64,000 nt of DNA from Arthrobacter livingstonensis (lineage in GTDB: Bacteria; Actinomycetota; Actinomycetes; Actinomycetales; Micrococcaceae), in NCBI RefSeq assembly GCF_003219815.1, contig NZ_QJVD01000023.1, positions 1 through 64,000 of the forward strand, written 5' to 3'. Every line of letters starts with the position of its first letter. Within the stretch, counting starts at the first letter, position 1. Below the pieces are notes generated by a model that saw only the letters and a program-made list of their open reading frames with translations, was not told the origin of the DNA and ran no database searches. The position numbers and the translations under genes were made by a program. Shown here one piece after another: positions 42,864 to 52,212 of the stretch.

Positions 42864-44105
42864 CTATTGGGGGACGCGGACCGGCTGGCGCGACGGGGCC
42901 TTCACAAACACCAGGGTGAACACCAGCGCGACAAGGGCGGTGGCCACCAGCAGCGACAGGCCGATGGCATACTTATAGTTCGCCGCGTCCGGGTTGTACG
43001 TCAAGCCCATGATGAGCGGGGGAAAATAGCCGCCCAGCCCGCCGGCGGCGCTGACGATCCCGCTGACGCTGCCCACCTTTCCGACCGGGGCCAGCACCCC
43101 CACCCAGGCAAAAACGCCGCCCGTGCCCAGCCCCAGGGAGGCGGCCAGGGCCAGGAACACCGGGCCGGCCTGCACATCGGCGGCTGGCTGCAGGGCCACC
43201 AGCCAGCCCAGCACTGCCACGCCGGCCAGGGAAATGAGTACCACGGGCTTGGAGCCGATCTTGTCCGCCAACACGCCGCCGATGGGCCTGGCGATCACAG
43301 CGGCCACGGCAAAGCCGGCCGTGCGGGCCCCCGCGGCGCTGGGGTCGAAGTCATACACATCGCGCAAATAGGTGGGAAGGTAGGTGGCAAAGGAGACGAA
43401 GCCGCCAAACACCACCGCATACAGGAAACACATCTTCCAGGTCACGGCCAGCTTGGCGGCATCCATCAGCTCGGGCAGGACCGGCTCCTTGCTGGGCTGC
43501 CAGCCGGGGGCGTTCTTCATGAAGAGCCACACCACCACCGCCATGATGGCCAGCACGGCGGCCAGCAGGAAGTGCGTGGGCACGTAGCCGATGGACTTCA
43601 CCAGGCGCGGGTTCAGGAACGCCGCCAGGGCGGTGCCGACCATGCCGGTACCGAAAATGCCGGTGGCGAAGCCGCGGCGGGCCGGCGGGTACCAGGCGCT
43701 GACGAAGGGGATGCCAACGGCGAACACCGTACCCGCCACACCGAGCAGGAAGCCGGCCACAAGCACCATGACAAAGGAATTCAGCGAGCCGCCGAGGGCA
43801 ACAAGAAGCACCGGCGGGATGCTGGCCAGGAGCACAAAGGTAAACAGCGCGCGGCCGCCAAAGCGGTCTGTCATGGTGCCGACAACGACCCGGCCCAGTG
43901 AGCCGACGAAGATGGGCATGGCCACCAGGATACCCATGGCCCCGGCGGAGAGGTCCATGTTCTTTGCGTAGTGGGTGCTCAGGGTGGCAACCACGTTCCA
44001 GGCCCAGAACCCCACCACGGAGGCGACGGTTGCCAGGACCAGGTTCAGGGCCTGGCCCTTTAGGGGCGGCGGTGCTGCCGCCGTTGCCGGCTTTGGCTGC
44101 GTCAT
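42864..44105 (-). CDS. narK: nitrate/nitrite MFS transporter (NarK/NNP family)
   Basis: A 413-aa transporter with 12 helices. The nitrate signature appears in GFLLGVAGTVFAVGIPFVSA (first GxxxGxxG stretch) and again in SLGLGTGGVFAWVGVLAPVG; the motif GRVVVGTMTDRFGGR precedes helix 3. The ATG at 44105 with GAGGGAG upstream is chosen; the frame upstream overlaps narI. It is the last gene of the nar cluster and should import nitrate and/or export nitrite. Confidence 0.92.
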   Translation of the reverse strand: MTQPKPATAAAPPPLKGQALNLVLATVASVVGFWAWNVVATLSTHYAKNMDLSAGAMGILVAMPIFVGSLGRVVVGTMTDRFGGRALFTFVLLASIPPVLLVALGGSLNSFVMVLVAGFLLGVAGTVFAVGIPFVSAWYPPARRGFATGIFGTGMVGTALAAFLNPRLVKSIGYVPTHFLLAAVLAIMAVVVWLFMKNAPGWQPSKEPVLPELMDAAKLAVTWKMCFLYAVVFGGFVSFATYLPTYLRDVYDFDPSAAGARTAGFAVAAVIARPIGGVLADKIGSKPVVLISLAGVAVLGWLVALQPAADVQAGPVFLALAASLGLGTGGVFAWVGVLAPVGKVGSVSGIVSAAGGLGGYFPPLIMGLTYNPDAANYKYAIGLSLLVATALVALVFTLVFVKAPSRQPVRVPQ

Positions 44106-44136
44106 GGTTTCTCCCTCAAAAAAACGTGCGCGGAAA

Positions 44137-44883
44137 TTAGCGTTGTCGGGTGTCGCGGTCGCGGGTGCCCACGTCGGACCAGCCGCTGCGGTTGGGAACG
44201 CTGGCGCCCTTGTCGCGGGAGCGGTAGACAATGTAGGGGCGAAAGAGGTAATGCAGGGGTGCGGTGAAGGCGTGCACCAGGCGGGTGAACGGCCACACGA
44301 TGAACAGCAGCATGCCCACCAGCGTGTGGATGTGGAACGACGTCGGCGCCGCGGCCATGGAGGCCACGTCCGGTTGGAAGATGAATAGCGAACGGAACCA
44401 GGGTGAGACGGTGTCGCGATAGGTGAGTCCGTGCTCGTCGAAGAACACGCTGGCGAGCGTGGTCCACAGGCCAAAGAGAATGGCGGCCAGCAGCACCACG
44501 TACATGAGCTTGTCATTGTTGGTGGTGGCCATGAAGACCGGGCCGGTCTTGCGGCGGCGGTAGATCAGGATGATGATCCCGCTCAGCGTGCCCAGCCCGG
44601 CAACGGACCCCACAAACAAGGCGTTGAAGTGATACAGGCTCTCGGACATGCCCAGGGCCTCGGTCCATGACTTCGGGATGACCAAGCCAAAGAAGTGTCC
44701 GGCAATGACGGCCAGGAGGCCAAAGTGGAAGACGGGCGAGCCGATACGCAGCAGCCTGGATTCATACAGTTGGGAGGACCGGGTAGTCCAGCCAAACTGG
44801 TCATAGCGGTAACGCCAGATGAGCCCCCCAACGAGCACCACGATCATGACGTACGGAAGCACGCCCCACAGGATGATGTCCAC
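44137..44883 (-). CDS. narI: respiratory nitrate reductase gamma subunit
   Basis: A 248-aa membrane cytochrome b subunit with five helices that oxidises menaquinol and passes electrons to NarH. The haem-ligating histidines lie in the helices containing VFHFGLLAVIAGHFFGLVIP and IHTLVGMLLFIVWPFTRLVH, as in other NarI proteins. Starts 2 bp after the narJ stop. C-terminus is basic and loops to the cytoplasm. Confidence 0.95.
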   Translation of the reverse strand: MDIILWGVLPYVMIVVLVGGLIWRYRYDQFGWTTRSSQLYESRLLRIGSPVFHFGLLAVIAGHFFGLVIPKSWTEALGMSESLYHFNALFVGSVAGLGTLSGIIILIYRRRKTGPVFMATTNNDKLMYVVLLAAILFGLWTTLASVFFDEHGLTYRDTVSPWFRSLFIFQPDVASMAAAPTSFHIHTLVGMLLFIVWPFTRLVHAFTAPLHYLFRPYIVYRSRDKGASVPNRSGWSDVGTRDRDTRQR

Positions 44884-44885
44884 TT

Positions 44886-45518
44886 TTATGCCCCTTTCAT
44901 GGGCAGCAGCCGGGGATCATAGGGATCGAGCCCCACGGATTCGGTGGGCGGGCCATGGCCGGCCATGCGCATGACGGCCTGCTCGTCCACGGGTGACGCG
45001 CCGGGCAGGGTGTCACACACGGCGGCCACGATGTGTGTGTGCGGCAGCTTGTCGCGCAGCAGCCCGAACTTGATCAGTTCCAGACTGGGCCGGTACGACT
45101 GGAGCAGATCCTGTCCGGCAGCCAGGTCCACCGTCGCGGAAAACTCGAGCACCATGGGCAGGTAGTCGGGCAGCTCGCCGTGGGTGTCCACGAGAATGTC
45201 AGCGCCGCGGTACACCTTCTTGAAGGCGCCCAGCACCTCGCCGCGGCGCCGCGTGTCCCCGTCCGTCCAGTAGGAAAGGTGCAGGGCGTGCCGCTTGCCC
45301 AGGTCAAATTCCTGCACGTACTGCGCCTGCACGGCCATCAGGTCCTGCGACTCAAGCCGGCGCAGCACCTCCTCAAACGGGGCCAGGGCGCCGGCGAACT
45401 CGTCCAGCGCGGACCGCATCATCGGCACCCGGGCGACCAGTTCGGCGTCGGGGTAGGAAAGGCACCATGCCGCGGCCAGGTAGGTAATGCGTGTCCTTTT
45501 GTTCAATCCCCCGCTCAT
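44886..45518 (-). CDS. narJ: nitrate reductase assembly chaperone
   Basis: A 210-aa cytoplasmic, mostly helical chaperone of the NarJ/TorD family that inserts molybdenum cofactor and holds NarGH until membrane docking. Family motifs include AAAWCLSYPDAELV at the start, HALHLSYWTDGDTRRRGEVL, and LPDYLPMVLEFSATVD with its YLP motif. Its ATG overlaps the narH stop by 4 nt. Confidence 0.94.
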   Translation of the reverse strand: MSGGLNKRTRITYLAAAWCLSYPDAELVARVPMMRSALDEFAGALAPFEEVLRRLESQDLMAVQAQYVQEFDLGKRHALHLSYWTDGDTRRRGEVLGAFKKVYRGADILVDTHGELPDYLPMVLEFSATVDLAAGQDLLQSYRPSLELIKFGLLRDKLPHTHIVAAVCDTLPGASPVDEQAVMRMAGHGPPTESVGLDPYDPRLLPMKGA

Positions 45519-47227
45519 GCCCCGCCACCACCTTCCAGGGCCGGTACGTCGGCGGGCGGCTCGGTGGGGTGGTGTTGCGGAAACAGCCCGGGCGGTGCGC
45601 CGTTGCCGTCCCAGTTGAGCAGGTTCACCCGCCCGCTTAAGGTGTCGGCGCCGGCCACCGAGTCGGAGGTCTGCCGGTCCTTGAGCGCATTGAAGGTTTC
45701 CACGGCCACCGGCGTGGGCCGCCCGCTGGCCTCGCCAAAGGGGGAGTTGCCCATGGCACCCATGCCGGGCCCGCCGTCGAAGTCCAGCGAACAGCCCATC
45801 TCCTCCAGATCGTGGGCCTGCTCGGCGTGCGCCTTGGGGATGACATAGCGCTCGTCGTACTTGGCGATGGCCATGAGCCGGTACATCTCGTACATGGTGG
45901 CCCCGTCCATGCCCACCGAGGCGGGGATGGAGTCGTCCGGGTCGTTGCCCAGCGAAATGCCGCGCATGTAGGCGCGCATCGCCGCCAGCTTGCGCAGCAC
46001 CTCCGTGACCAGCTCCGTGTCCCCGGCCGTGAACAGCTCGGCCAGATACTCGACCGGGATGCGCAGGGCGTCAATGGCGCCGAACAGCACGTCCTGGTTT
46101 TCGGCGTCGTGCCCTTGGTCCCGCAGCAGGTCGACCACGGGGGACAGCGGCGGGATGTACCAGACCATCGGCATGGTCCGGTACTCCGGGTGCAGCGGCA
46201 GGGCCAGCTTGTACACCTTGGTCAGCGCGTACACGGGCGACTTTTGGGCTGCCTCAATCCAGTCCTCGGCGATGCCCTGCTCGCGGGCCGCAGCCATGAC
46301 GGCCGGGTCGTTCGGGTCCAGCAGGACGTCCATCTGGGACTGGTACAGGTCCTTCGGGTCGGTGACGGAGGCGGCGGCGGTGACGGCGTCGGCGTCGTAG
46401 AGGAAAAGCCCCAGGTACCGCAGCCGGCCCACGCATGTCTCGGAGCACACGGTGGGCAGGCCGACCTCGATGCGCGGATAGCAGAAGGTGCACTTTTCGG
46501 CCTTGCCGGTCTTGTGGTTGAAGTAGATCTTCTTGTACGGGCAGCCGGTCATGCACTGGCGCCAGCCCCGGCATTGGTCCTGGTCAACCAGCACAATGCC
46601 GTCCTCCACGCGTTTGTAAATGGCGCCGGACGGGCAGGAGGCCATGCAGGAGGGGTTCAGGCAGTGCTCGCAAATGCGCGGCAGGTAGAACATGAACGTC
46701 TGTTCAAACTCAAACTTGATCTTGTCCTCGGACTCGCGGCGCACCTTCTCCACGATCGGGTCCAGGTGACCCAGCTGTTCGGTGCCGCCGAGGTCGTCGT
46801 CCCAGTTGGCGCTCCACGTGATCTTGGTGTCCTTGCCGGTGATCAGGCTCTTGGGCCGGGCCACCGGGAAATCGTCGCCCAGGGGCGCGTCCACCAGTGT
46901 CTTGTAGTCGTAGGTCCAGGGCTCGTAGTAGTCCTTCAGCTCGGGCTGGACGGGGCTGGCGAAGAGCCCGAACAACTTCTTCACGCGCCCGCCGGCCTTC
47001 AGTTTCAGGCGGCCGCGCTTGTTCAGCTCCCAGCCGCCCTTCCACTTTTCCTGGTCCTCGTACCGGCGCGGATAGCCCTGCCCGGGGCGGGTTTCCACGT
47101 TGTTGAACCAGACGTATTCCACCCCCGCCCGGTTGGTCCATGCCTGCTTGCACGTGACGGAGCACGTGTGGCAGCCGATGCACTTGTCCAGGTTCATGAC
47201 CATGCCCATCTGGGCCATAACACGCAT
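45515..47227 (-). CDS. narH: respiratory nitrate reductase beta subunit
   Basis: A 570-aa iron-sulfur subunit. Four cysteine clusters are visible: CIGCHTCSVTCKQAW, CEHCLNPSCMASCP, CRGWRQCMTGCPYKK (Trp replacing one Cys, marking the 3Fe-4S centre) and CTFCYPRIEVGLPTVCSETC. The ATG at 47227 shares one base with the narG stop (TAATG); the open frame before it overlaps narG. Transfers electrons from NarI haems to NarG. The C-terminus is longer than in E. coli NarH by a Pro/Gly-rich tail. Confidence 0.96.
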   Translation of the reverse strand: MRVMAQMGMVMNLDKCIGCHTCSVTCKQAWTNRAGVEYVWFNNVETRPGQGYPRRYEDQEKWKGGWELNKRGRLKLKAGGRVKKLFGLFASPVQPELKDYYEPWTYDYKTLVDAPLGDDFPVARPKSLITGKDTKITWSANWDDDLGGTEQLGHLDPIVEKVRRESEDKIKFEFEQTFMFYLPRICEHCLNPSCMASCPSGAIYKRVEDGIVLVDQDQCRGWRQCMTGCPYKKIYFNHKTGKAEKCTFCYPRIEVGLPTVCSETCVGRLRYLGLFLYDADAVTAAASVTDPKDLYQSQMDVLLDPNDPAVMAAAREQGIAEDWIEAAQKSPVYALTKVYKLALPLHPEYRTMPMVWYIPPLSPVVDLLRDQGHDAENQDVLFGAIDALRIPVEYLAELFTAGDTELVTEVLRKLAAMRAYMRGISLGNDPDDSIPASVGMDGATMYEMYRLMAIAKYDERYVIPKAHAEQAHDLEEMGCSLDFDGGPGMGAMGNSPFGEASGRPTPVAVETFNALKDRQTSDSVAGADTLSGRVNLLNWDGNGAPPGLFPQHHPTEPPADVPALEGGGGA

Positions 47228-50200
47228 TAGTACTGCACCTCCTGGGAACGCCGGCGGATGGTGGAAATGTTGTCCCGCTGGTTGCCCGTGGGCCCCAGGT
47301 AGTTGAACGCGTAGGTCTGCTGCCCGTAGGCGCCGATCAGGTGCGAGGGCTTGACGAGCAGGCGCGTGAGCGAGTTGTGGATGCCGCCGCGGCGCCCGGT
47401 GGCCTCCGATTTCGGCACGTCGATGGTGCGTTCCTGTGCGTGGTAGACGTACACCACGCCCTCCGGCATGCGGTGGCTGACCACGGCGCGGGCCACGAAC
47501 ACGCCGTTCATGTTCACGCATTCCACCCAGTCGTTGTCCAGCACCTTGATGGACTTGGCGTCCTGCGGGCTCATCCAGACCGTGGGGCCGCCGCGGGAGA
47601 GCGAGAGCATCAACAGGTTGTCCTGGTATTCGGAGTGAATGGACCACTTCGAGTGCGGTGTCAGGTAGCGGACCACCACCTCCTTCTCCCCGTTCGGGCC
47701 AAACTTCGGCTCGCCGAACAGGCGCTGCATGTCCAGCGGCGGCCGGTAGATTGGCAGCGCCTCGCCAATGTCGATCATCCAGTCGTGGTCGAGGAAGAAG
47801 TGCATGCGCCCGGTCAGCGTGTGGAACGGCTTGAGCCGTTCAATGTTCTGCGTGAACGGGGAATACCTGCGCCCGCCGGTCTCCGAGCCGGACCATTCCG
47901 GGGACGTGATGACCGGCACCGGCCCGGCCTGGGTCATGGCGAAGGAAATGTGCTTTTCCTCGGATCCTTCGGCCAGGTCCGCCAGCTTCACACCCGTGCG
48001 CTTTTCCAGCTCTTTGAACCCTGCCACGGCCAGCTGGCCGTTGCAGGTTCCGGAGAAGGTCAGGATGGCCTCGGCCATCTTGGCGTCGGTGTCGATGGCC
48101 GGCCGCCCGTGGGCAAAGCCGCCCATCATGACGCCGTTCGCCTTGGCCAGGTACCCGAGGGCCTTCTCCAGCTTGTAGTTGACGTCCTTGACGGTGAATC
48201 CGAGTTTGTCTGCCAGGGGCCCGACGGCGGCCAGCTTGTGGGCGATGGCCGTATAGTCCCGCTCCACAACAGTGAAATTGGGCATGTTTTGTCCGGGCAC
48301 CCCTTCGATGCCGTCCTCGCGCCAGTCGCGGACCACCCCGCCTGGCTGGGCGATCTGGCCCACAGTGTCGTGGATCATCGGGACGGTGACCAGGTCCCTG
48401 CGGGTGCCCAGGTGCACGGCGGCCTGGCGGGAGAATTCCTCCGCCAGCAGCGTGAACATTTCAAAGTCCGTCTTGGTCTCCCACGGTGGGTCGATGGCCG
48501 GGGTGAAGGCGTGCACGAACGGGTGCATGTCCGTGGAGGAGAGGTCGTGCTTTTCATACCAGGTAGCGGCCGGGAACACGACGTCCGAAAGCAGGGTGGT
48601 GCTGGTCATGCGGAAGTCCGCGGACATCAGGAAGTCCAGCTTGCCCTCGGGGCCCTTGTCATGCCATTTCACATCCCGGGGTTTCAGGGACGCCTCGCTG
48701 TCCTGGCCCATCACGTTGTTGTGTGTGCCCAACAGGTTGCGCAGGAAGTATTCGTTGCCCTTCGCCGAGGAGCCAAACAGGTTCGAGCGCCACAGCACCA
48801 GCGTCCGGGGCCAGTTCTCCGGGGCATCGATGTCCTCGATGGCGGGGTTCAGGGTCCTGTTCTTCAGGGACTGCGCCACCCAGGTCTTTTCATCGGGGGC
48901 CTCCCCGGCGGCGACCGCGGCGGCTGCCTGGTCGGCGATGTCCAGCGGGTTCGTATCAAAGTAGGGGTAGAACGGCATCCAGCCCAGCCGCGCCGACAGC
49001 GCCAGCGCGTCGGCCGTGTGCATGCCGTCCAGGTGTCCCGTGGACAGCGGCGACTTCAAGGCATCGGCGGAATAACCGTCCTGGCGCCACTGGTCGGTGT
49101 GCATGTACCAGTAGCCGGTGCCGATCATGGTCCGCGGCGGCCGCGACCAGTCCAGCGCGTTCGCCAGCGACACCCAGCCGGTGAGCGGGCGGGTCTTTTC
49201 CTGGCCCACATAGTGGGCCCAGCCGCCGCCGTTGCGGCCCATGCAGCCGGTCAGCATGACCATGGCCAGGATGGCACGGTAGGTCGTGTCGCCGTGGAAC
49301 CACTGGCAGATGCCGGCGCCCATGATGATCATGGACCGGCCGTTGGACTGCTCGGCGTTGCGGGCAAATTCGCGGGCCACGCGGATACAGGCCTGGGCGG
49401 GCACGGAGGTGATCTCCTCCTGCCAGGCCGGGGTGTAGGGGGTGCTGGCATCGTTGTAGTCCTTGGCCCAATCCCCGGGGAGCCCAGGGCGGCCCACACC
49501 GTACTGGGCCAGCATAAGGTCGAACACCGTGGTGACGAGGTGGCCGTCCACCATGGTGGTGGGCACGCCGCGCCGGAGGACCGAGCCGTTGCCCGCCGGA
49601 TCCTCAAAGCACGGCAGCAGGATTTCCACCGACTCGGAGGATACTTCGGCCAGGCTCAGGGCCGGCTCCAAGCCAGCCAGGTCCAGGTTCCACTTGCCTT
49701 CCCCCGACTTGGAATATCGGTCGCCCAGGGTGCCGTTGGGCACCACCGCCCGCCCGGTTGCCTTGTCAAACATCATGGTTCGGAAAGCGGCGTCCTCAGT
49801 GTCCGCGACTGCCGGGACATCCGCGGCGGTGAGGAACTTCCCGGCGCTGTACGTCCCGTCGTCGCGCTTTTCCAGGCGGAGGAGGAACGGCAGGTCGGTG
49901 TACTGGCGAACGTAGTCCTGGAAGTATGGCACCTGCCGATCGACAAAGAATTCCTTGAGCGTGACGTGGCCCATGCCCATGGCGAGGGCGGCGTCGGTGC
50001 CGGCCGCAGCGGGGAGCCATTCGTCGGCGAACTTCGTGTTGTCCGCATAGTCGGGACTGACGGCGATCACCTTGGTGCCGCGGTACCGGACCTCGGTCAT
50101 CCAGTGGGCGTCGGGGGTGCGCGTGACGGGGACGTTGGAGCCCCACATCATCAGGTAGGTGGCATCCCACCAGTCCCCGGACTCCGGGACGTCGGTCTGA

Positions 50201-50940
50201 TCGCCAAACACCTGCGGGCTGGCGACGGGAAGGTCGGCGTACCAGTCGTAGAAGGACGTCATGACGCCGCCGATGAGCTGCACAAAGCGGGTGCCGATGG
50301 TGTGGCTGACCATGGACATGGCTGGGATGGGGGAGAAGCCCGAGACCCGGTCGGGGCCGTAGTTCTTGATGGTGTTCACGTGCGCGGCGGCCGATATTTC
50401 AAGGGCCTCGGCCCAGGTGGTGCGGACCAGGCCGCCCTTGCCGCGTGCGTTTTGGTAGCGGCGGCGCTTTTCGGGATCGCCGGCGATTTCGGCAAAGGCC
50501 AGTACCGGGTCCTTCAGTCGCGCCTTGGCCTCGCGGTACATTTCCACGAGCACGCCGCGGGCATACGGGAAGCGGACCCGGGTGGGTGAGTAGGTGTACC
50601 AGGAGAACGCCGCGCCACGGGGGCAGCCGCGCGGCTCGTACTCCGGACTGTCCGGCCCCACGGACGGGTAATCGGTCTGTTGGGATTCCCAGGTGATGAT
50701 CCCGTCCTTGACGTAGACCTTCCACGAACACGAGCCCGTGCAGTTCACCCCGTGCGTGGAGCGCACCACCTTGTCGTGGCTCCACCTGTCCCGGTAGAAG
50801 ATGTCGCCCTTGCGTCCCCCCTCGCGGAAAACTGCCCGTGAATCGGCGGTCTCGTCCCATTTGGTGAAGAACCGGCCCAGCTTCAACATCACATCGGAAG
50901 CCGGTCCATCGACCCCGGCAACAAAAGGTTCTACAGTCAT
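47227..50940 (-). CDS. narG: respiratory nitrate reductase alpha subunit
   Basis: A 1237-aa molybdopterin-guanine-dinucleotide subunit that reduces nitrate to nitrite on the cytoplasmic side. The N-terminal FeS motif with the His ligand is THGVNCTGSCSWKVYVKDG. The segment DWYADLPVASPQVFGDQTDV carries the Asp that ligates Mo, and SNVPVTRTPDAHWMTEVRYR follows. The C-terminal beta-barrel (RGGIHNSLTRLLVKPSHLIG) binds the cofactor. It heads the narGHJI-narK operon. The N-terminus lacks a twin-arginine signal, as usual for NarG. Confidence 0.98.
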   Translation of the reverse strand: MTVEPFVAGVDGPASDVMLKLGRFFTKWDETADSRAVFREGGRKGDIFYRDRWSHDKVVRSTHGVNCTGSCSWKVYVKDGIITWESQQTDYPSVGPDSPEYEPRGCPRGAAFSWYTYSPTRVRFPYARGVLVEMYREAKARLKDPVLAFAEIAGDPEKRRRYQNARGKGGLVRTTWAEALEISAAAHVNTIKNYGPDRVSGFSPIPAMSMVSHTIGTRFVQLIGGVMTSFYDWYADLPVASPQVFGDQTDVPESGDWWDATYLMMWGSNVPVTRTPDAHWMTEVRYRGTKVIAVSPDYADNTKFADEWLPAAAGTDAALAMGMGHVTLKEFFVDRQVPYFQDYVRQYTDLPFLLRLEKRDDGTYSAGKFLTAADVPAVADTEDAAFRTMMFDKATGRAVVPNGTLGDRYSKSGEGKWNLDLAGLEPALSLAEVSSESVEILLPCFEDPAGNGSVLRRGVPTTMVDGHLVTTVFDLMLAQYGVGRPGLPGDWAKDYNDASTPYTPAWQEEITSVPAQACIRVAREFARNAEQSNGRSMIIMGAGICQWFHGDTTYRAILAMVMLTGCMGRNGGGWAHYVGQEKTRPLTGWVSLANALDWSRPPRTMIGTGYWYMHTDQWRQDGYSADALKSPLSTGHLDGMHTADALALSARLGWMPFYPYFDTNPLDIADQAAAAVAAGEAPDEKTWVAQSLKNRTLNPAIEDIDAPENWPRTLVLWRSNLFGSSAKGNEYFLRNLLGTHNNVMGQDSEASLKPRDVKWHDKGPEGKLDFLMSADFRMTSTTLLSDVVFPAATWYEKHDLSSTDMHPFVHAFTPAIDPPWETKTDFEMFTLLAEEFSRQAAVHLGTRRDLVTVPMIHDTVGQIAQPGGVVRDWREDGIEGVPGQNMPNFTVVERDYTAIAHKLAAVGPLADKLGFTVKDVNYKLEKALGYLAKANGVMMGGFAHGRPAIDTDAKMAEAILTFSGTCNGQLAVAGFKELEKRTGVKLADLAEGSEEKHISFAMTQAGPVPVITSPEWSGSETGGRRYSPFTQNIERLKPFHTLTGRMHFFLDHDWMIDIGEALPIYRPPLDMQRLFGEPKFGPNGEKEVVVRYLTPHSKWSIHSEYQDNLLMLSLSRGGPTVWMSPQDAKSIKVLDNDWVECVNMNGVFVARAVVSHRMPEGVVYVYHAQERTIDVPKSEATGRRGGIHNSLTRLLVKPSHLIGAYGQQTYAFNYLGPTGNQRDNISTIRRRSQEVQY

Positions 50941-51119
50941 GGCAACACACTAGGGCGGATCAAGTGGGGGGTTCTACGCCCCTTGAATTAGCCCACAGGA
51001 GGGTGTTGCATTTCTTGCACAAACTATGCGACTTTTAGGCTTTTGTGGATTCCGTGTACGCCGGAGGGCGTTGAATGTTACGTGACGAACAGTTTTTGTG
51101 ACGCTATGATTTGTCAGCC
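50941..51119 (-). promoter_or_regulatory. nar operon leader/promoter spacer
   Basis: The 179-bp spacer upstream of narG has an AT-richer stretch (ttgcatttcttgcacaa at 51005-51021, with TTGCA repeated 9 bp apart). No clean FNR-type palindrome (ttgat-N4-atcaa) is visible. It is convergent with nothing: trmB runs in the same direction upstream. Confidence 0.4.
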
Positions 51120-52076
51120 TCAACTGCGCCGAAGGGTCAGATCAAAGATGGCCCGCCCGGCTTTGTGAGCCTTGTTTTCAAAACTTGTCAAGACCCGTCC
51201 GTCGAAGCGCGGTGCCCAGCCGCCGGCACTGTCCGGCTCGTTGCTGGCCTCACAGTCGACGCCGGTGAGCCTCGCCTGCGTGAGTGGGCTTTCGGAGCCG
51301 GCACGCTCGCCGTCGTGTACGTTCTCAAAGTCCGGGGAGGCGGCGCCTACCCCGCGCATTTGTTCGGCATAGGTGGACCAGTCCGTGGCCAGGCGCCACA
51401 GCCCGCCCGGTGCCAGCACGCGTGCCGCCAGCGGGGCGAACGAATCCTTGACCATGCGCCGCTTGTTGTGCTTGGTTTTGTGCCACGGGTCAGGGAAGAA
51501 CACCCAGACCTCGCTGACGGAGCCGGCCGGGAGCATGGTGGAGAGGACTTCAGGGGCGTTGGCCTGGACCACCCTGACATTGTCCAGCCCGGCCGCGACG
51601 ATCTTTTGGATGGTTTGTGCCAGCCCCGGCGTGTAAACCTCCACGGCCAAAAAGTCCTTGTCTGGATTTTCCTTGGCGGCGTGGACCACCGCGTCGCCAA
51701 GACCGGAGCCGATTTCGACCACCAGCGGTGCGGTACGGCCAAAGGTCTGTGCCGCGTTGAAGACATAGTCCGGGTGGACGGACGTGTCCGAGATGTGGCG
51801 GGGGACGTCCACGGCCAAGGTGGCGGAGTGGTCGTCCCAGGCCTTTTGACGGCGGCCCTGCAGCCGGGTTCCGCGGCGCACAAAGGAGACGGGCTGGTTG
51901 CGGTACGTGCCCTCGGCCGCCTGGCTTCCCGGCGTGACGGGGCGGGCCGTGCCGTCCTCGGTGCGTGGGGCCTTTTGCTCCGCCGGGGCTATTTGTCCTG
52001 CCGGGGCGGGGATGCGTCCTGAAGCAGCAGCAGCAGCAGCGGGCGTGGCGGGGGCGGAAGCTGGGATTTCGGTCAT
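51120..52076 (-). CDS. trmB: tRNA (guanine-N7-)-methyltransferase
   Basis: A 318-aa SAM methyltransferase that makes m7G46 in tRNA. The core starts near residue 90: LVVEIGSGLGDAVVHAAKEN (SAM motif), DFLAVEVYTPGLAQTIQKI, and VWVFFPDPWHKTKHNKRRMV with the FPDPW(H)KxxHxKRR signature, then RVLAPGGLWRLATDWSTYAE. The N-terminal 60 residues are Ala/Pro rich and encoded partly by a GCA/GCT trinucleotide run (52023-52041), which may vary in length. Confidence 0.95.
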   Translation of the reverse strand: MTEIPASAPATPAAAAAASGRIPAPAGQIAPAEQKAPRTEDGTARPVTPGSQAAEGTYRNQPVSFVRRGTRLQGRRQKAWDDHSATLAVDVPRHISDTSVHPDYVFNAAQTFGRTAPLVVEIGSGLGDAVVHAAKENPDKDFLAVEVYTPGLAQTIQKIVAAGLDNVRVVQANAPEVLSTMLPAGSVSEVWVFFPDPWHKTKHNKRRMVKDSFAPLAARVLAPGGLWRLATDWSTYAEQMRGVGAASPDFENVHDGERAGSESPLTQARLTGVDCEASNEPDSAGGWAPRFDGRVLTSFENKAHKAGRAIFDLTLRRS

Positions 52077-52129
52077 CGAGTTAAGCGTACCGGGGTTCCA
52101 CGGCCCCCGCCGTTGCGGCCCAGGGTACT

Positions 52130-52166
52130 GCTATGGCGGCCTGACCTCGGGGAAGGCCGCCATAGC
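52130..52166 (-). terminator. 12-bp hairpin downstream of the MHS transporter gene
   Basis: gctatggcggcc (52130-52141) and ggccgccatagc (52155-52166) pair perfectly over a 13-nt loop. It lies 47 bp beyond the stop of the transporter gene on the minus strand. There is no T-tract, so it may need Rho or act as a stability element. Confidence 0.65.
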
Positions 52167-52212
52167 TGTGCTCTCGGCCCGGCGTGGCGTCGTTGCCCGC
52201 CGGATGGGCCAA

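Noticed and set aside
47341-50589. A 1082-codon open frame on the plus strand, opposite narG
   Set aside because: It lies entirely antisense to narG, which has all family motifs. Its translation is His/Gly/Gln rich with no domain; it is a GC-rich shadow.
51005-51021. FNR/CRP-type site upstream of narG
   Set aside because: TTG and CAA are 11 bp apart rather than the 8 bp of an FNR site, and the arms do not match; only weak AT-rich sequence is present.
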